Below, piece after piece: positions 1 through 11,242 of a stretch of DNA of 64,000 nucleotides. The translations under genes were made by a program, and so were the position numbers. Numbering within the stretch: the first letter of the stretch is position 1; each line of letters opens with the position of its first letter. The DNA is from Cardinalis cardinalis (taxonomy: Eukaryota; Chordata; Aves; Passeriformes; Cardinalidae). The notes beneath the pieces were generated by a model, which was not told the DNA's origin, searched no databases, and saw only the letters and a list, made by a program, of their open reading frames with translations. Location: assembly GCA_014549065.1 (NCBI GenBank), contig JACDOX010000051.1, positions 2,233,428 to 2,297,427 on the forward strand, given 5' to 3'.

Positions 1-1060
1 CGTGAGATCACCCTTAATAGACAGCCCAGGATTNGCCTGTCAGTCATGGTTTCCCTGCCACTGTGTGGATTTTAAGATGTCTGGCAAGCTGCAAGCTGGA
101 ATGCTTTCCCAGATGTAGGACACCCATAGCATTGCTCTCCTGCAGAAACTGGCTGGGGGTGCTGGTAGCATCTTTCCTCTGTTGCTAGAAAAAATGTATA
201 GAAATGTGATCTTTATTTTTAATTTTTTTTTTCACTCCTGTGTAAAACTTGGCTGCAACTAGTTGTGTATTCAAAATTCCCTGGGGGAACTGAAACCCAG
301 ATATATCTACACACATTCCNCTCCTAAGCCTTGCCTCCTTAGGAAAACACNCTAAAATTTTGGCTTATTCTTATCTGGAGAGGTGTTTGGCAAATGGTGT
401 GCCTGAACACAAATCCTTGCACAGCCTCAGCTGGAAATAGAGCTTGGATCTGCCAATTCCCCATCAAATTCCCACCACTGCCACTTGCGGTGGGAGCAGA
501 GCCCTAACATATGTTTGTGAATGTGAAAAACTGGAAAAACATTGACAGCTAGAGTTTAAATAGTTCAGGGAGGAGAGTCAGCAGTCCTATCTGGGACTGT
601 GCACACAGCGAGGAGAGCATGTCACAGCCCAGCTCTTCTCCACCCCAACTCCACAAATTTAGAACCATCCTCAAAAATAGCCAGGGAACAACGTATAATT
701 GGTTTCACAGACAACACATTCTCATGCTGTGATTTATTTCGTAACGTCTAGTGAGTGTCATCACGCTGCACTCAGAGCATTCGGAGAGGGCCCAGAGAAT
801 GAAAATTACCAGCTTCCCTGATGAATCACTGCTTTGAAAATTCACCCTTGTGAGAATCCTGTGACTATTTAGAAAAAAAAATAAAAAATATAATTATGTT
901 ACAAGCATGTCTATCACTCATGTAATTATCCCTTTCTAGGTTTGATGTGGACAGGGCAGCATTCCTTAAAGCACCATAAACCGGCCAGGACCAATAATGG
1001 CTTTAGAAACCAAGTGGAGAAGTTCTCACAATTAAGGTGGGGAATGAGGACAGCTACGGA
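1..1060. other. Upstream flank of the SPINK gene, no gene seen
   Basis: This is AT-rich single-copy-looking sequence with short A/T runs. I see no exon with splice signals and no recognisable repeat. It holds the upstream regulatory region of the SPINK gene. Confidence 0.5.
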
Positions 1061-1067
1061 CAGGCAC

Positions 1068-1074
1068 ATAAATA
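1068..1074 (+). promoter_or_regulatory. TATA-like box of the SPINK gene
   Basis: The motif ATAAATA lies about 100 bases upstream of the start codon at 1171. That spacing would place transcription start near 1100 and leave a leader of roughly 70 bases. A TATA promoter without a CpG island fits a tissue-restricted secreted inhibitor. The call rests on motif and spacing only. Confidence 0.45.
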
Positions 1075-1170
1075 CACAGAAAGGCAGCTCTGTGTGCACA
1101 GTGTGGGCTCTGGGACTGGGACAACACCTCCTGCTCCGACCTTGGCTTGGACTAAAGAGCTTCCTGCAGC

Positions 1171-4100
1171 ATGAGGGCTACAGGTGCCTTAGTGCTTCTC
1201 AGCCTGCTGCTGCTCTCTTTCTTCTCGGGTAAGTAATCTTTTCCCTAGCCTAGAAAAGAAAAACAAACACCAAAACCTCTCCTGACAACAAATTTTGGAG
1301 AGTCATGATCGCTGGCTGACAGGCTTGAAGATAAAGCTGAGCAGGTAGAAAATATCTGCAGGACTTGCTCGCTCCTATCACATATTTCCGCTCCTCGTGT
1401 GCCTCTGCAGTGGATAATGTAGTGGATGTGTCACTGGGAGACAGAGCGAGCAAATTCTGAGCATTTCTTCAGCAAATATACCAAAGCAGAGTGTAATTAT
1501 GAATTTTTGGTACAAGTGTTCACTGGAGAGTTTTGCTGAACCAGTTAGAGAAGAAACTCGCTCACCTCCAGGTCATCTGCTCTTGTTTTGATCCTGAGCA
1601 TCTTGGTATTTGGTGTTTTCCTTGGAGATGTGGAGACGTAATTAGATGAAAGTTTCAGCTTTCGTTGATGTTGCAGAGAAAAGCATAAAAATTAAATTCA
1701 AATGTCCTCAAGGAGTCAGAACAAAGAGGGCAAATTAAAAGGATCCAGCAGCTATTTATCTGGAGATTTACCCATCTCTGTGATCATGTGGGGAAGCTGA
1801 GCGATGATTTTTGAACCTGTAGATCATGTCAGTGTTATCACTTGCTTGAGTCCAGCTGACCCAGCTCTGCAAGGTGTGTGGCAACAGTTATTGAAGAAAA
1901 TGTGGAACAAGAATTATTTATACTTGTTTTTCTGTGAATAATTTGAATAAAGAAGTCACTTGAGAAAATGGCAAGCTGTGCATGGAGAAGAGGTGAATTG
2001 CTTTGTACACATTATTCGTTATGAAATATTCATCTGTCTCTAATTGAGTCTTAATTGGGCCTGGGTTCCGTCAGAAGGCTGATTCTTCCTTCCAAGGCCA
2101 GGCAGAATAGCAGCAAACCCTGTGATCTCCTGTAAAATAAACAGATGTCAAGAGGCATCATCACAAATTCTTCTGTAGCTGCATGTAATATTTATAAAAA
2201 CTATTTAATGAGCTGTTTTGTAAATAATATGCAGATAGCCATACCAGTGCCTTCAACATTACGGCAGCTCAGCCAAACCTAAGGACAGGGTAAATGTGCC
2301 AGCACCAGGAAAAAACACCAAAGGACAACAGAAATAGCAAGAGAAGTAGGAAGGCTTGATGGATGAGGGTTGAGCTGACTGAGGGTTGGGNGGGATTTCC
2401 CCTGGGGAGGGATGAGTGCAGGACAAGGTCCTTCCACCTCCTGCCCAGAGCCCCCTGAGCAGCCCCACAGCTGGCAGTGACCCNGCTGACCAGCAGGTGT
2501 CAAATGCTGGGTGTTCATCCCACTCTGCTGTGACCCAGATTCTGCAGATCTGCATTCAACCCACCCTGGAGTGTCAGGCTCCCCCTTGGAGACGTGACAG
2601 GGTCGCCCCATTTCACAGCTCTGACTCAACCTACACTCCTGNCTGCTGCCTTCGCTGGGAAGAAACATGAAGAGCATGGACTGATGAGCTCAGAGCCCAG
2701 AGCTTGTAGTTACAGAGGGGATTTTGGTGCTGGTTCTGACCAGTGCTGCCTGTTCTGCTCTCTGTCACGCCATGACATCTCTTTGTATCTCACCTGGGCT
2801 GGGCCTGTCCTGGGAGGGTGTCTGGGCTGTGCTGAGCANGGCTTGAATCCAACCACAGGATCTCCTGCTCCACAGTCCCCTCCTGTCAGCAGCACCAGCC
2901 ACTTGCATTGCTCAGAGGAGCAGGAGCCTTAAAAGCCACCGTGGGTTTAAAATCTCTGGGAGCACAGCTCCACGTCTGACATGGCAGCTTGCTTCCCCAG
3001 GAGTGGCTGCCTTCCAGGAGATTGGGTTGTGTGTCTGAGGTGTAGCTAGCGGCTGAATGAATGATTGCACGGTATTTTAGTAGCATTTTTCAAAATAGGA
3101 AAATACTAAAAAGCAATTCAGATAATGTATTTCCTGCCCCCTCTTCCCCCGTGAGGAATGACGGAGTAGGAAAAACCTGGAATGTGTTTCGCTGTGGTTT
3201 GCATAAAAGGTTTGTGAATTTAGCTCAGGCTTTATCAGAAAGTAATGCTGACGTGTAAAACCTGTCTGGTTTTTATTTGCTTTTTTGGTTTGTTTTTTTT
3301 TTTTTTTCCCCTTTTAGTTCCAGATGTAGCAGGTCAAGAGATTGAAGAGGTTAGTGCTGCTGTTTCTGCTTGCTGAATCTGCATTTAATAGAACCATGGA
3401 ATCATTACTGGTGGAAAAGACCTCCAAGATCATCGAATCCACCCTTTGACTGATCACCACTCTGTCAACTAAACCATAGCACTGAGTGCCACATCCAATC
3501 ATGGCGTTTCACTTTGGAGGAATATTNTTATAACCAAAATCTTGGTGCTGGGTAAACAGTTTTTAATGTCTGCTGGGAGCAGGTGGGTCCTTCCAAGTAT
3601 TCCCAGATCTGGGGAGTTCACTGCTACCTGGGGAATGTTGTGTGGCCGTGTTAGCAGGTAGAGCAGGGAAATAAATGGTTGATTTAGCAAATGCTTATGT
3701 GCTGCACCACTTTTGACTTGGCTTCACTANCCAATGCTCTCATGAAGCAAATGGATTATTGAGTGTCCTATTTCCCNAAATTCAGTTAATCCCTGGGATT
3801 TGTAGAGAGACAAAATACCTGTACANTTCCTGGGCATAACTTTTAATTCCCTAGGGAATTTCCTTATGGTTTCTGCCTCCTTCCTCTGGGAAAGCAGGAG
3901 CTTAGCAAGCACCAAACTGAGTGCAGGGTTTCGCAAGNCACCTGAAGTCATGCAGCAGGGAGGTAGCTCAGCTCCAAGTGCCTGACAGAGCATCAGTGCT
4001 GACTCTTGTGCATGTCTAGGCTAATCCACGCCTCTTGTTGGGAGGTCAAGACTTCTCCCAGGTGACTACAATTTCCTCCCTCAAACNTGGGGCCAAAATT

Positions 4101-5195
4101 CCCCCAAAATGCTGCTTCTGTTCGTTTCTGAGAGGGCTTTTCTGTCAGAAAACAGGCAGTGTCAGCACTTGTTAGAAAAAGCCTTACATTAATGACCTTG
4201 GGTCCAGTTTGGAAAGTGAAACAAAGAGCATGGGGGTCCTGAAAGGGTTCTTTTTTAATNATTATTCCTTGTGCAGATCTGTAGAGAGTTCCTAAACAGA
4301 AGTGTGTACTGCACGAGGGAGTCCAACCCTCACTGCGGCACGGATGGCGTCACCTATGGGAACAAGTGTGCCTTCTGCAAGGCAGTGCTGTAAGTGACAC
4401 TGGGGGCACTGAAACAGCAGGCTTTGCCCTCATTTCCACGGATCTAGGGGTGTTCTCCATGGAGGGAAAGCCCTGCATCCAGGCTGCTCCTCCTGTATGG
4501 ACCGGCCTCTGAACCGTGCCACGCAGACTGTTTGCTCCTTGGAGCAGAGCTGTGGGCTATGAGTTAATTTTAATTCATTTCTGGGCGTTGCAGGATGCTG
4601 GTTGCCATGCTGAGAGGCAGCACAGGGCCTGAGAAGCAAATGCATCCTGCCTGTACCTTCCACAAGCACTAAATTGATGCACAATTCCCACTGTATGCCA
4701 CAGGCTGCAGCTCTCACTGCCCACACTCCTGGGTACTGAGAAGTGCTGGAGGAATGTGGGAGCTGAGCCAGGCCAAGTTATTCCTGAAAAGTCTGAATGA
4801 ACTTTGTGGAACAAGACAAGATCTCAGAGGAAGAACAGGATGTCTCTCCTTTTCCTGAGCTCTGTCACCTTTTAAAGGAATGCAATAGGAGCCATCCCTG
4901 ATGGATGGAATGTGCTTGAAAAATGTTTTTGCCTTAGCAATCCTTATATTTAGCGTGCAGCCAAGGCTGCCTTATCCTCGGGCAAATCAGAGAAGAATGA
5001 GGAGAGGAGAAAATGGCTGGGTGCTCCTTGTGGGGTACCAGGGAGANACACTGGCACGAGTCAGGCCTGTTGGGGTGGGTGAGCTCTGTCCCNCACTGCT
5101 GTGTCTGTCATTTGCTGCTTGATCTAAGTCTCTCTCCCTCCTTTTCCAGGAGAAGTGGAGGGAAAATAAGATTGAAGCACCTGGGGAAATGCTGA
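1171..5195 (+). CDS. SPINK6-like: Secreted Kazal-type serine protease inhibitor, SPINK6-like, four coding exons
   Basis: The coding exons are 1171-1228, 3318-3349, 4277-4389 and 5150-5195. All introns are GT-AG and the phases join cleanly to give 82 codons plus TGA. Residues 1-19 are a Leu-rich signal peptide, with cleavage likely shortly after it. Residues 32-82 form one Kazal domain with cysteines at 32, 42, 50, 61, 64 and 82 (spacing 9-7-10-2-17) and the family signature CGTDGVTYGNKC. The residue two after the second cysteine, Arg44, is the expected P1 contact residue, which predicts inhibition of trypsin-like or kallikrein-like proteases by a tight substrate-like complex outside the cell. 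The core CTRESNPHCG...YGNKCAFCKA...SGGKI.LKH.GKC is closest to mammalian SPINK6. An N-glycosylation sequon (Asn37-Arg-Ser) lies seven residues before P1. I chose the start because it gives the signal peptide and sits about 100 bases after a TATA-like box. The exact orthology (SPINK6 or another avian SPINK paralogue) is inferred. Confidence 0.9.
3389..3511 (-). mobile_element. CR1 LINE fragment, minus strand, in SPINK intron 1/2 junction region
   Basis: The stretch reads like the CR1 3' region in reverse orientation: a 'catggaatcatta...tggaaaagacctccaagatcatcgaatcca' type consensus, then 'gatcaccac..tgtcaacta..ccatagcactgagtgccac'. It is truncated at the 5' end of the element. It lies in SPINK intron 2, just after the 32-base second coding exon. 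It is old and noncoding. Confidence 0.8.
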
Positions 5196-5279
5196 GTCCT
5201 CCCTGGACTGAGCAGCAGGAGCCGAGCCGCCCTCGGCCGCGGAGCGGAGCAGCCCGTCCTCCCTCTGCTGTCTCTGCTC

Positions 5280-5285
5280 AATAAA
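5280..5285 (+). terminator. Poly(A) signal AATAAA of the SPINK gene
   Basis: A canonical AATAAA lies 85 bases after the stop codon, which predicts cleavage near 5300 and a 3' UTR of about 105 bases. Its position fits a compact SPINK transcript. Confidence 0.75.
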
Positions 5286-5299
5286 ATAACACTCAGCAC

Positions 5300-8200
5300 C
5301 GTTCCTTGGCTGGATTCGTTCTTCCACAAGACCCAGAAAAACGCTTTGATCCAGCCATGCTGGAGCCTGATGCGTGGCTTTGCTCCCCTGCGCTGTTGCA
5401 TCACCTCCCCCTGGGAAGGAAGGCGATTCCCACGGCTCCGTGGGCTGTGTCCTCCTGCCCCTGCCAGCCACAGCTCCTCTGGCCCGTCCTGCCCGGCAAA
5501 TTGGCACATGCTGGGCAGCCAAAACCTGCTCCTGCCCGGCTCTGCCCATGCCAGGGGGTGGGTGACAGCAGGAGCCCTTCCCAGCCTCCGCAGCCCTGCT
5601 CCTGCTCCCAGGGGTTACTGTGGGAGGGTGATGGGAGAGCTGATGAGCAGCGTGACTGCCTATGCCTCATCTCCTTTGGAAAGCAGAGAGAAGCGAGCTG
5701 AGGGTAGGGAATATTGCTCCATTTAAGCCTGCACCCAGAAGATGGCAGGTGGAGGCTGGTTTTAGGCAGAAGCTGCAAGGCTCTTCTTCTCAAATCAGTC
5801 TTTTCCCTTCTTTCCTCTTAGAGAACGCTTTGTCTTGGAAACTGTGAACTCACCAGCGTTACTTTCCTGCTGCCAAGTGGCTTCTCATGCTAATAAAATT
5901 ATATTTAGAAGAGAGCCAGATTGTATAAATTGTCAATAATTTAAAAAAAATATTCCCTGGAGCAGAAGAGCTGTGGGTTTACTCGCCCCTTCTCTAGGAT
6001 AAATTCTCTCTGAATTATACACAGACCTTGATTTTCTAGGCACACATGTTTGCATTTATTTACAATTTTTAATACACATAGGCTTCATTCCTTTCTTCGC
6101 TTTTCACACTGCTGCCCTCTCTCTTCTTCACTCTGGCTGACAAATCCCTCTTTGTGCAAACACAAGAAAAGTAATTTTATGGTCTCTCCTCTTTCACTGG
6201 TGCAAAACTCTCTCAGGGAAATACTTGTGGCATCCTCTTGTTAAAACATTGGCAGCAGATCAATGGGACAGCAGCACCTTCATGTTAAACACTTAACTTT
6301 CAAAGGGAGCTTTAGATTTATCATGAGCCTCAGGGGTCAACATCTTTTGCAAGCACCTAAATGCTGAGCACCTAAACCTCTGGACCTTGTTTGGACAGAG
6401 CTTGAGNAGTTGCCTCTCATGCCACAATCCCAGCTTTGAACTCAACTGGGGCACAATGCCTAAAAAGAGAGGCTTCAGCAAGGTGCTCAGCACACCTAAT
6501 ACCAGCTTCTTCTCTGGTAATCCACATAACCCAATTCTGGGAAATGCTTTGTCATTTGGTAACTTCCCAGGCAGCCAGCCAGTGGCTGAGCTGCACAGGC
6601 AAAGCTTTGTTTTGGAGCTGTTTTGGAGCTTCTCTCAGACCAGCAGCCTTTGATCCTGATGTTTTCCCCATGCCAGCCTACTGGATTGTTGCAAAATCTG
6701 CCACCTCTTCTTTGAAGCAGACCAACCCTTGCTTTGGCCCAGTTGTACAGCCTGGGCCCTTGTTTGGTTTTAAANTCAGATGTTATGATTCCAAACTCAA
6801 CAGGACACGCAGAGCATGGGCAGGATTGAGGGGAGCAAGAGGCACAAGTGGTCCTGAAGAACACATTGGGAAAGTGCCTCTCCTCACCAACCCTCCAGCT
6901 TGGAGCAGGATGGNCTNCACCACTTCTCCTACTGCAGTTATCCTGTGATGATCCTGTTGCATTGTGTGGCACTGGACCAGCACCACGTTCAGAGGACAGG
7001 AGCAAAAAGACTCCATTTTTAGGATAGAAAATGACATTTTAATGAGAGAAGGGCCATGNGGCATCTTTAAGGCTGAGATGGCAATCAGTGACTCCAAAAT
7101 TCTCACAGCATATTGCCATATCTAATCCTTTTAAATCTGGAGGCTGAGATAACAAGGACAGATCACAANGGAAGAGAAACTGCAGAAGTTCACTGTTAAA
7201 TAACCATCAATTACTTTTTTTTTTTCCAGAGAAAATAGCAAATAAAACACCTCCATACCTCACAGACCCAGCTACCNTCTCCTCCACCTGTGCCAGGGAA
7301 GTGGAGAGTGGGAGTAATCTGCTCTGAGGAATGACTTCCCTCACTTGGGGACACTTCCCAAAATGTCCCCAGGAGAGGCCAAGAGAGGCAGAGCTCCAGC
7401 AGAAGCCACTTCAGTTGTGATCCATCCTTCCAGCTGAGCAGGCACACAGCTCCAGTTAACTGGGACGGAAGGGATGATGCTTTGCTGGTGCCAGGTGTGC
7501 TCACTCTTGGGTTTTGAAAGCTGGATTCACCTTCCCAGTGGGGCTGATGGATCCCTGGCACAGGGCAGCAGTGGCCAAAGGATGCCCAGCCTGAGCTCCC
7601 ATCTGTGTCTGGCTGCCTCCCCAGAAACACACACCAAAACAGAAATCAAACCTTCAGCTGCTGTTTTTCCTTGGTTTTCTTCTTACACCTTTGAAATTGT
7701 GTTGGGTTTGGGTTGTTTAGTTGGGGTTTTTTTTGGTGTGTTTTTTGTTTTGTTTTGTTTTTTGACAGCTTTGGAAGGTGAGTGAGTCATGGTACATTTG
7801 AGATCTCTCTTAGATAACATCTGAGATGAGCATCTTCACAGCTCTTCCTCTCCTGGGAGGAAGGGGCAGAGGCTGGGGTGGGAGCCACCCCTGGCNGTGG
7901 AATGAGGGCCAGGTTCTCCCCACACCTCACTCAGTCCCCTCACCAGCTAAAACACAACCAGAATGAATTCTGTGCATGGTCTCAGGGCAAGGCAGCCACT
8001 GCTCACAGCTGGGCACCCTCCTGTGACCAGCCCATGCCCATGGCAAAGGCAGGGATGTTATTTCCCTCTCACAGCCTCACTCTGCTGCTGGTGCAGCTGA
8101 TCCTTTACTGTGTCCAGGCTCTTGGCCCATTTAACTTGTGAGCTCAACTGTGCTTCCTCCTCCTCCTCCTCCTCCCCAGCACAGGCACGTGGCACTGGCA

Positions 8201-8400
8201 CAACTCACTTGGATCCTTTGCCCTACTTTTTTCCCTTGACACTCACAGTGTTTGACAGGGCTTTTCAAGCTGCCATGGGATGATCCAAGGGTGGTGGTGC
8301 TGACTGCAGGGCTCCCACAGCCTGGCTGGGGAGGAAGCTCTGGACTTGGTTATCATTCCAGTTCATCCTCTTTTCCCAAAGAGGAGCAGGCTGGATCAGC
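5300..8400. other. Intergenic DNA downstream of the SPINK gene, no gene seen
   Basis: The first 450 bases are moderately GC-rich and give several overlapping open frames on both strands without splice signals or recognisable protein. A T-rich run (7722-7765) and a short TCC repeat (8154-8176) follow. I recognise no exon. Confidence 0.5.
8154..8176 (+). repeat. (TCC)n microsatellite
   Basis: About seven uninterrupted TCC units, ending in CCCC. A simple repeat with no function inferred. Confidence 0.8.
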
Positions 8401-8404
8401 TGGG

Positions 8405-8727
8405 GAAGGACTTTGGTCCAACCTCCTGCTCAGGGCAGGGTTAGTGCTGAGATCTTATCAGGCTGCTCAGGGCTTTACCCAGCTGAGAGCCCTCAAAGGT
8501 GGATGTGCAATCTCCTTGGGCTGTCTGTGCCAGGATTTGGCTGTCACCATGGTAAAGAATGTTTTTCCTTGTGTACCCAATTTCAACTCCTTTTCTTNCA
8601 ACTCCATCTCAAAACCATGTACCACCATGAAGAGTCTGAATCCACCTGCTCATGAACCTGCTTTTTTACTGGTCATTGCTGTTACATCCCCCTGAAATCT
8701 TCTTCTTGCCAGGCTGAGTGACCCCAC
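8405..8727 (-). mobile_element. Degraded CR1 LINE fragment, minus strand
   Basis: Reading the plus strand, the order of motifs matches reverse-complement CR1: 'ggtccaacctcctgctcagggcagg', 'caggctgctcagggctttacccag', a 'ggatg...aatctcc' stretch, then 'accatg..agaagagtct' and 'cttgccaggctgagtgaccc'. It is substantially diverged, with several N calls. Open frames here are relics only. Confidence 0.7.
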
Positions 8728-9769
8728 TTCCCTCTGCCTCCTCTCACTGAGCTCTAACCCTCAACTCTCTTGGTGGTTTTTCACTTCAGTTTTTTGGTTT
8801 TTTTCTTATTTTGGGGCAGAGCCCAAAACTGAATAGTGGAGGGGATCCTGAGCCATGGGGACAGAGAGAAGGATTGTTCAGGGTGGGAGAGCTGTAGGAG
8901 AGTTTCAGGGCACTGAAAAGATGTAGATGGTGACATTTGCAGGGAGCAGCAGGAGGATGGCAGAGTGCATTGGGGNCCTCATGGATCAGAGAACAGCTGA
9001 GCCTGCCCTGGGGTGAAAGGGCTGCCAGATGCTGGGAATCAGCCAACAATTCCCCCCATCACAGCTGAAGGGCTTAAATAGGAGCCCAGGGGAGGGATTT
9101 TTCTGTTTGCATGGACTACAGAGCAAAGAGAAGGTGAGGAGTGTGCTTAGGGGTGTTTTGGTGTTTGTTTTTTGGGAGCTGATGAGGGTTTTGTGGGTTT
9201 GTTGCCTGCTTTTGTGGTGGGTTGTTTGTGGTTTTTTCCCCCTAGAAATAAAGGGTGTAGATTAAGAGCCTCTTACAGGAGCAGCTGCAGTAATTGTGTG
9301 TGGTCTAGGTGTCCTATAAAGCAGCTCTAAAAATGCTGGAGAAGGCTTTGAAAATGTGGAAGACAAGGATTACCCCAATACACAAAGGAAGAATGGGGGA
9401 GGAATAGGGNTTTACCCCCATGGAAATGCAGGTCTCACAGGAAGAGCTGCTTGTCTCAAACCCCCAAATGAGGTGGTGCTTCANGCACATCTTTGGCTTT
9501 GTCACTCATGGGGCAATGAGGGATGAGAACTTCAAGAAGAAGGTAATTTCCTCAGGATTCTGGAGACAGCAGGGCTTTGGCACAGCTTCTATCAGGAGTT
9601 GAAGGATGAGGTCAAAACTGAGCTTCTGCAGGGGCAGAGGGANGCTCTCCACCCTTTGAAGCTAAAATTGCTCCATTAATAGTGAGNGATCAGAAGCGCT
9701 GCTGCCATGGCAGGGCTGGCTCTGACACTTGGGGCCTTCCCAAGGAGCGCTGTGCCTTTCTGTGGCAGG

Positions 9770-10090
9770 GTGATTTCGGGGCGTCACCTGTGACAAAGCC
9801 AGGTGACAAGCTCATCCTCTGCCGCCAGACATGCCCCGAATCCTCACGCACAGTTACACCAGGCCAGCGGGGCTCTGNTTTTGCCGGATTGTGGAGATGC
9901 CCCATCAGACAGGAGCCCGGGGAGCGCAGGAGGTCCCGGGTCCTCCCTGTCCCCAGGATGCGCCGTTCCCGGGCATTGGGCTCCCTCTGGTGACCGCCGG
10001 GAGCCGGGAACGGGCTCNGCTCCTGCTGCTGAGGCTCCTTTGGGAGAGCAGCCCCAAAGCCCGACCTCTGGGAGAAGGTCAGCCCTGCAA
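9770..10090. promoter_or_regulatory. Orphan CpG-rich patch, possible unannotated promoter
   Basis: By eye this stretch holds more than a dozen CpG dinucleotides in about 300 bases, against CpG-poor surroundings, with GC content well above the local average. No exon of a recognisable gene starts here, and it lies about 4.5 kb after the SPINK poly(A) signal. It could be a small CpG island (noncoding RNA promoter or enhancer) or a GC-biased recombination patch. Which of these it is remains inference. Confidence 0.45.
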
Positions 10091-10855
10091 GAACGAGAAA
10101 AATGAGCAAAATGCAATTTTAGGGGTCGTAGGGCTCTGCCGGGGCAGGATCCATCACCTCCCATCAAGAAGCTCAGGCACAGCGAGCAGTCCCCTTCATG
10201 TAANGGGCAAAAGGGAATAAATTCCCTGGCCTGGGAGAACTCATCCCCTCTCTCCTCTCAGGGCACGGCTCAGCTCTCCTGCAGACCCTGGAGGATGAAG
10301 TCTGGGGACAGAAGAACGCAGCTGGGGTGAGCTGGCTTCATATCTCTGTGCTTTGGGGAATGNTTTTTGGTTGCTGTGCCAGGTGCAAACATCGGGATTT
10401 AGCATCAGTGCTGCGATCTGAGCAGGGCACATCTTCTGCACTTTTCACTGAGCTCACCTGAGGCTCGGACTCGGCCTCAGTGAGGGATTTCCCCCCTGAG
10501 AAAGGAGACCCAGCCAGTGCCTGCTCCTGCCTCCCCCAGCTGTGGGGCAGCGCAGCAGCAGCATNCCTGCATCCCCTGCCCCCCAAAGGGGTCTCGGAGG
10601 AGTTTGTGCAGCTGAGGCTGTGCTGCTGCTCCCTGCCCAGCCTCCGTGGCATTCCCAGGTCCTGCCAATCCCTCGGAATGGTCCAGGGTGCAGTACTGCC
10701 GGTGGACACTGGATGCTGCCACAGACCGGGTGCTTTCGTTGAGTCTCTTCTGAGTGGTTCTCCCACCAGGCTGTGATCCCTGAAATGTTTTTAGATTTTT
10801 TTTTTCCTCGTAAAGCCCCAGATCCTGGGCTGTGGTGAGACCTAAGTTTCTACCT

Positions 10856-11242
10856 CCTGAAATAGATCTATATTTCTATATGTGTTTATGTAGTTTAAGC
10901 TGAAATCGATCTGGATTTCTATAAGTGTTTATGTAGTTTAGGCTGAAACAGATCTATATTTCTATATGTGTTTATATAGTTTAAGCTGAAATAGATCTAT
11001 ATTTGTATATGNGTTTATATANTTTAAGCTGAAATAGATCTATATTTCTATATGTGTTTATGTAGTTTAAGCTGAAATTGATCTGGATTTCTATAAGTGT
11101 TTATGTAGTTTAAGCTGAAACAGATCTATATTTCTATATGTGTTTATATAGTTCAAGCTGAAATAGATCTGGATTTCTATATGTGTTTATATAGTTTAAG
11201 CTGATACAGATCTGTATTTCTATATGTGTTTATATCGTTTAA
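10856..11242 (+). repeat. 43-bp minisatellite, nine copies, with a four-unit higher-order pattern
   Basis: Nine tandem units of 43 bases begin with GCTGAAAyAGATCT and end with GTTTAA. They are in perfect register from 10856 to 11242 and AT-rich. Variants recur with a period of four: units 1 and 5 match over essentially their whole length, units 2 and 6 share 'GATCTGGATTTCTATAAGTG', units 3 and 7 share ACAGATC with a TATA ending, and units 4 and 8 are close. A 172-bp block was therefore probably duplicated as a whole. Unit 9 is a further diverged copy. Confidence 0.95.

Noticed and set aside
5108..5793. Several overlapping 120-140 codon frames after the SPINK stop codon
   Set aside because: GC-rich 3' flank with frames on both strands, no signal peptide or cysteine pattern, no splice evidence. 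The only real coding piece is the last SPINK exon ending at 5195.
10856..11242. CRISPR-like array
   Set aside because: Units are contiguous 43-bp tandem copies without unique spacers, in an animal genome; it is a minisatellite.
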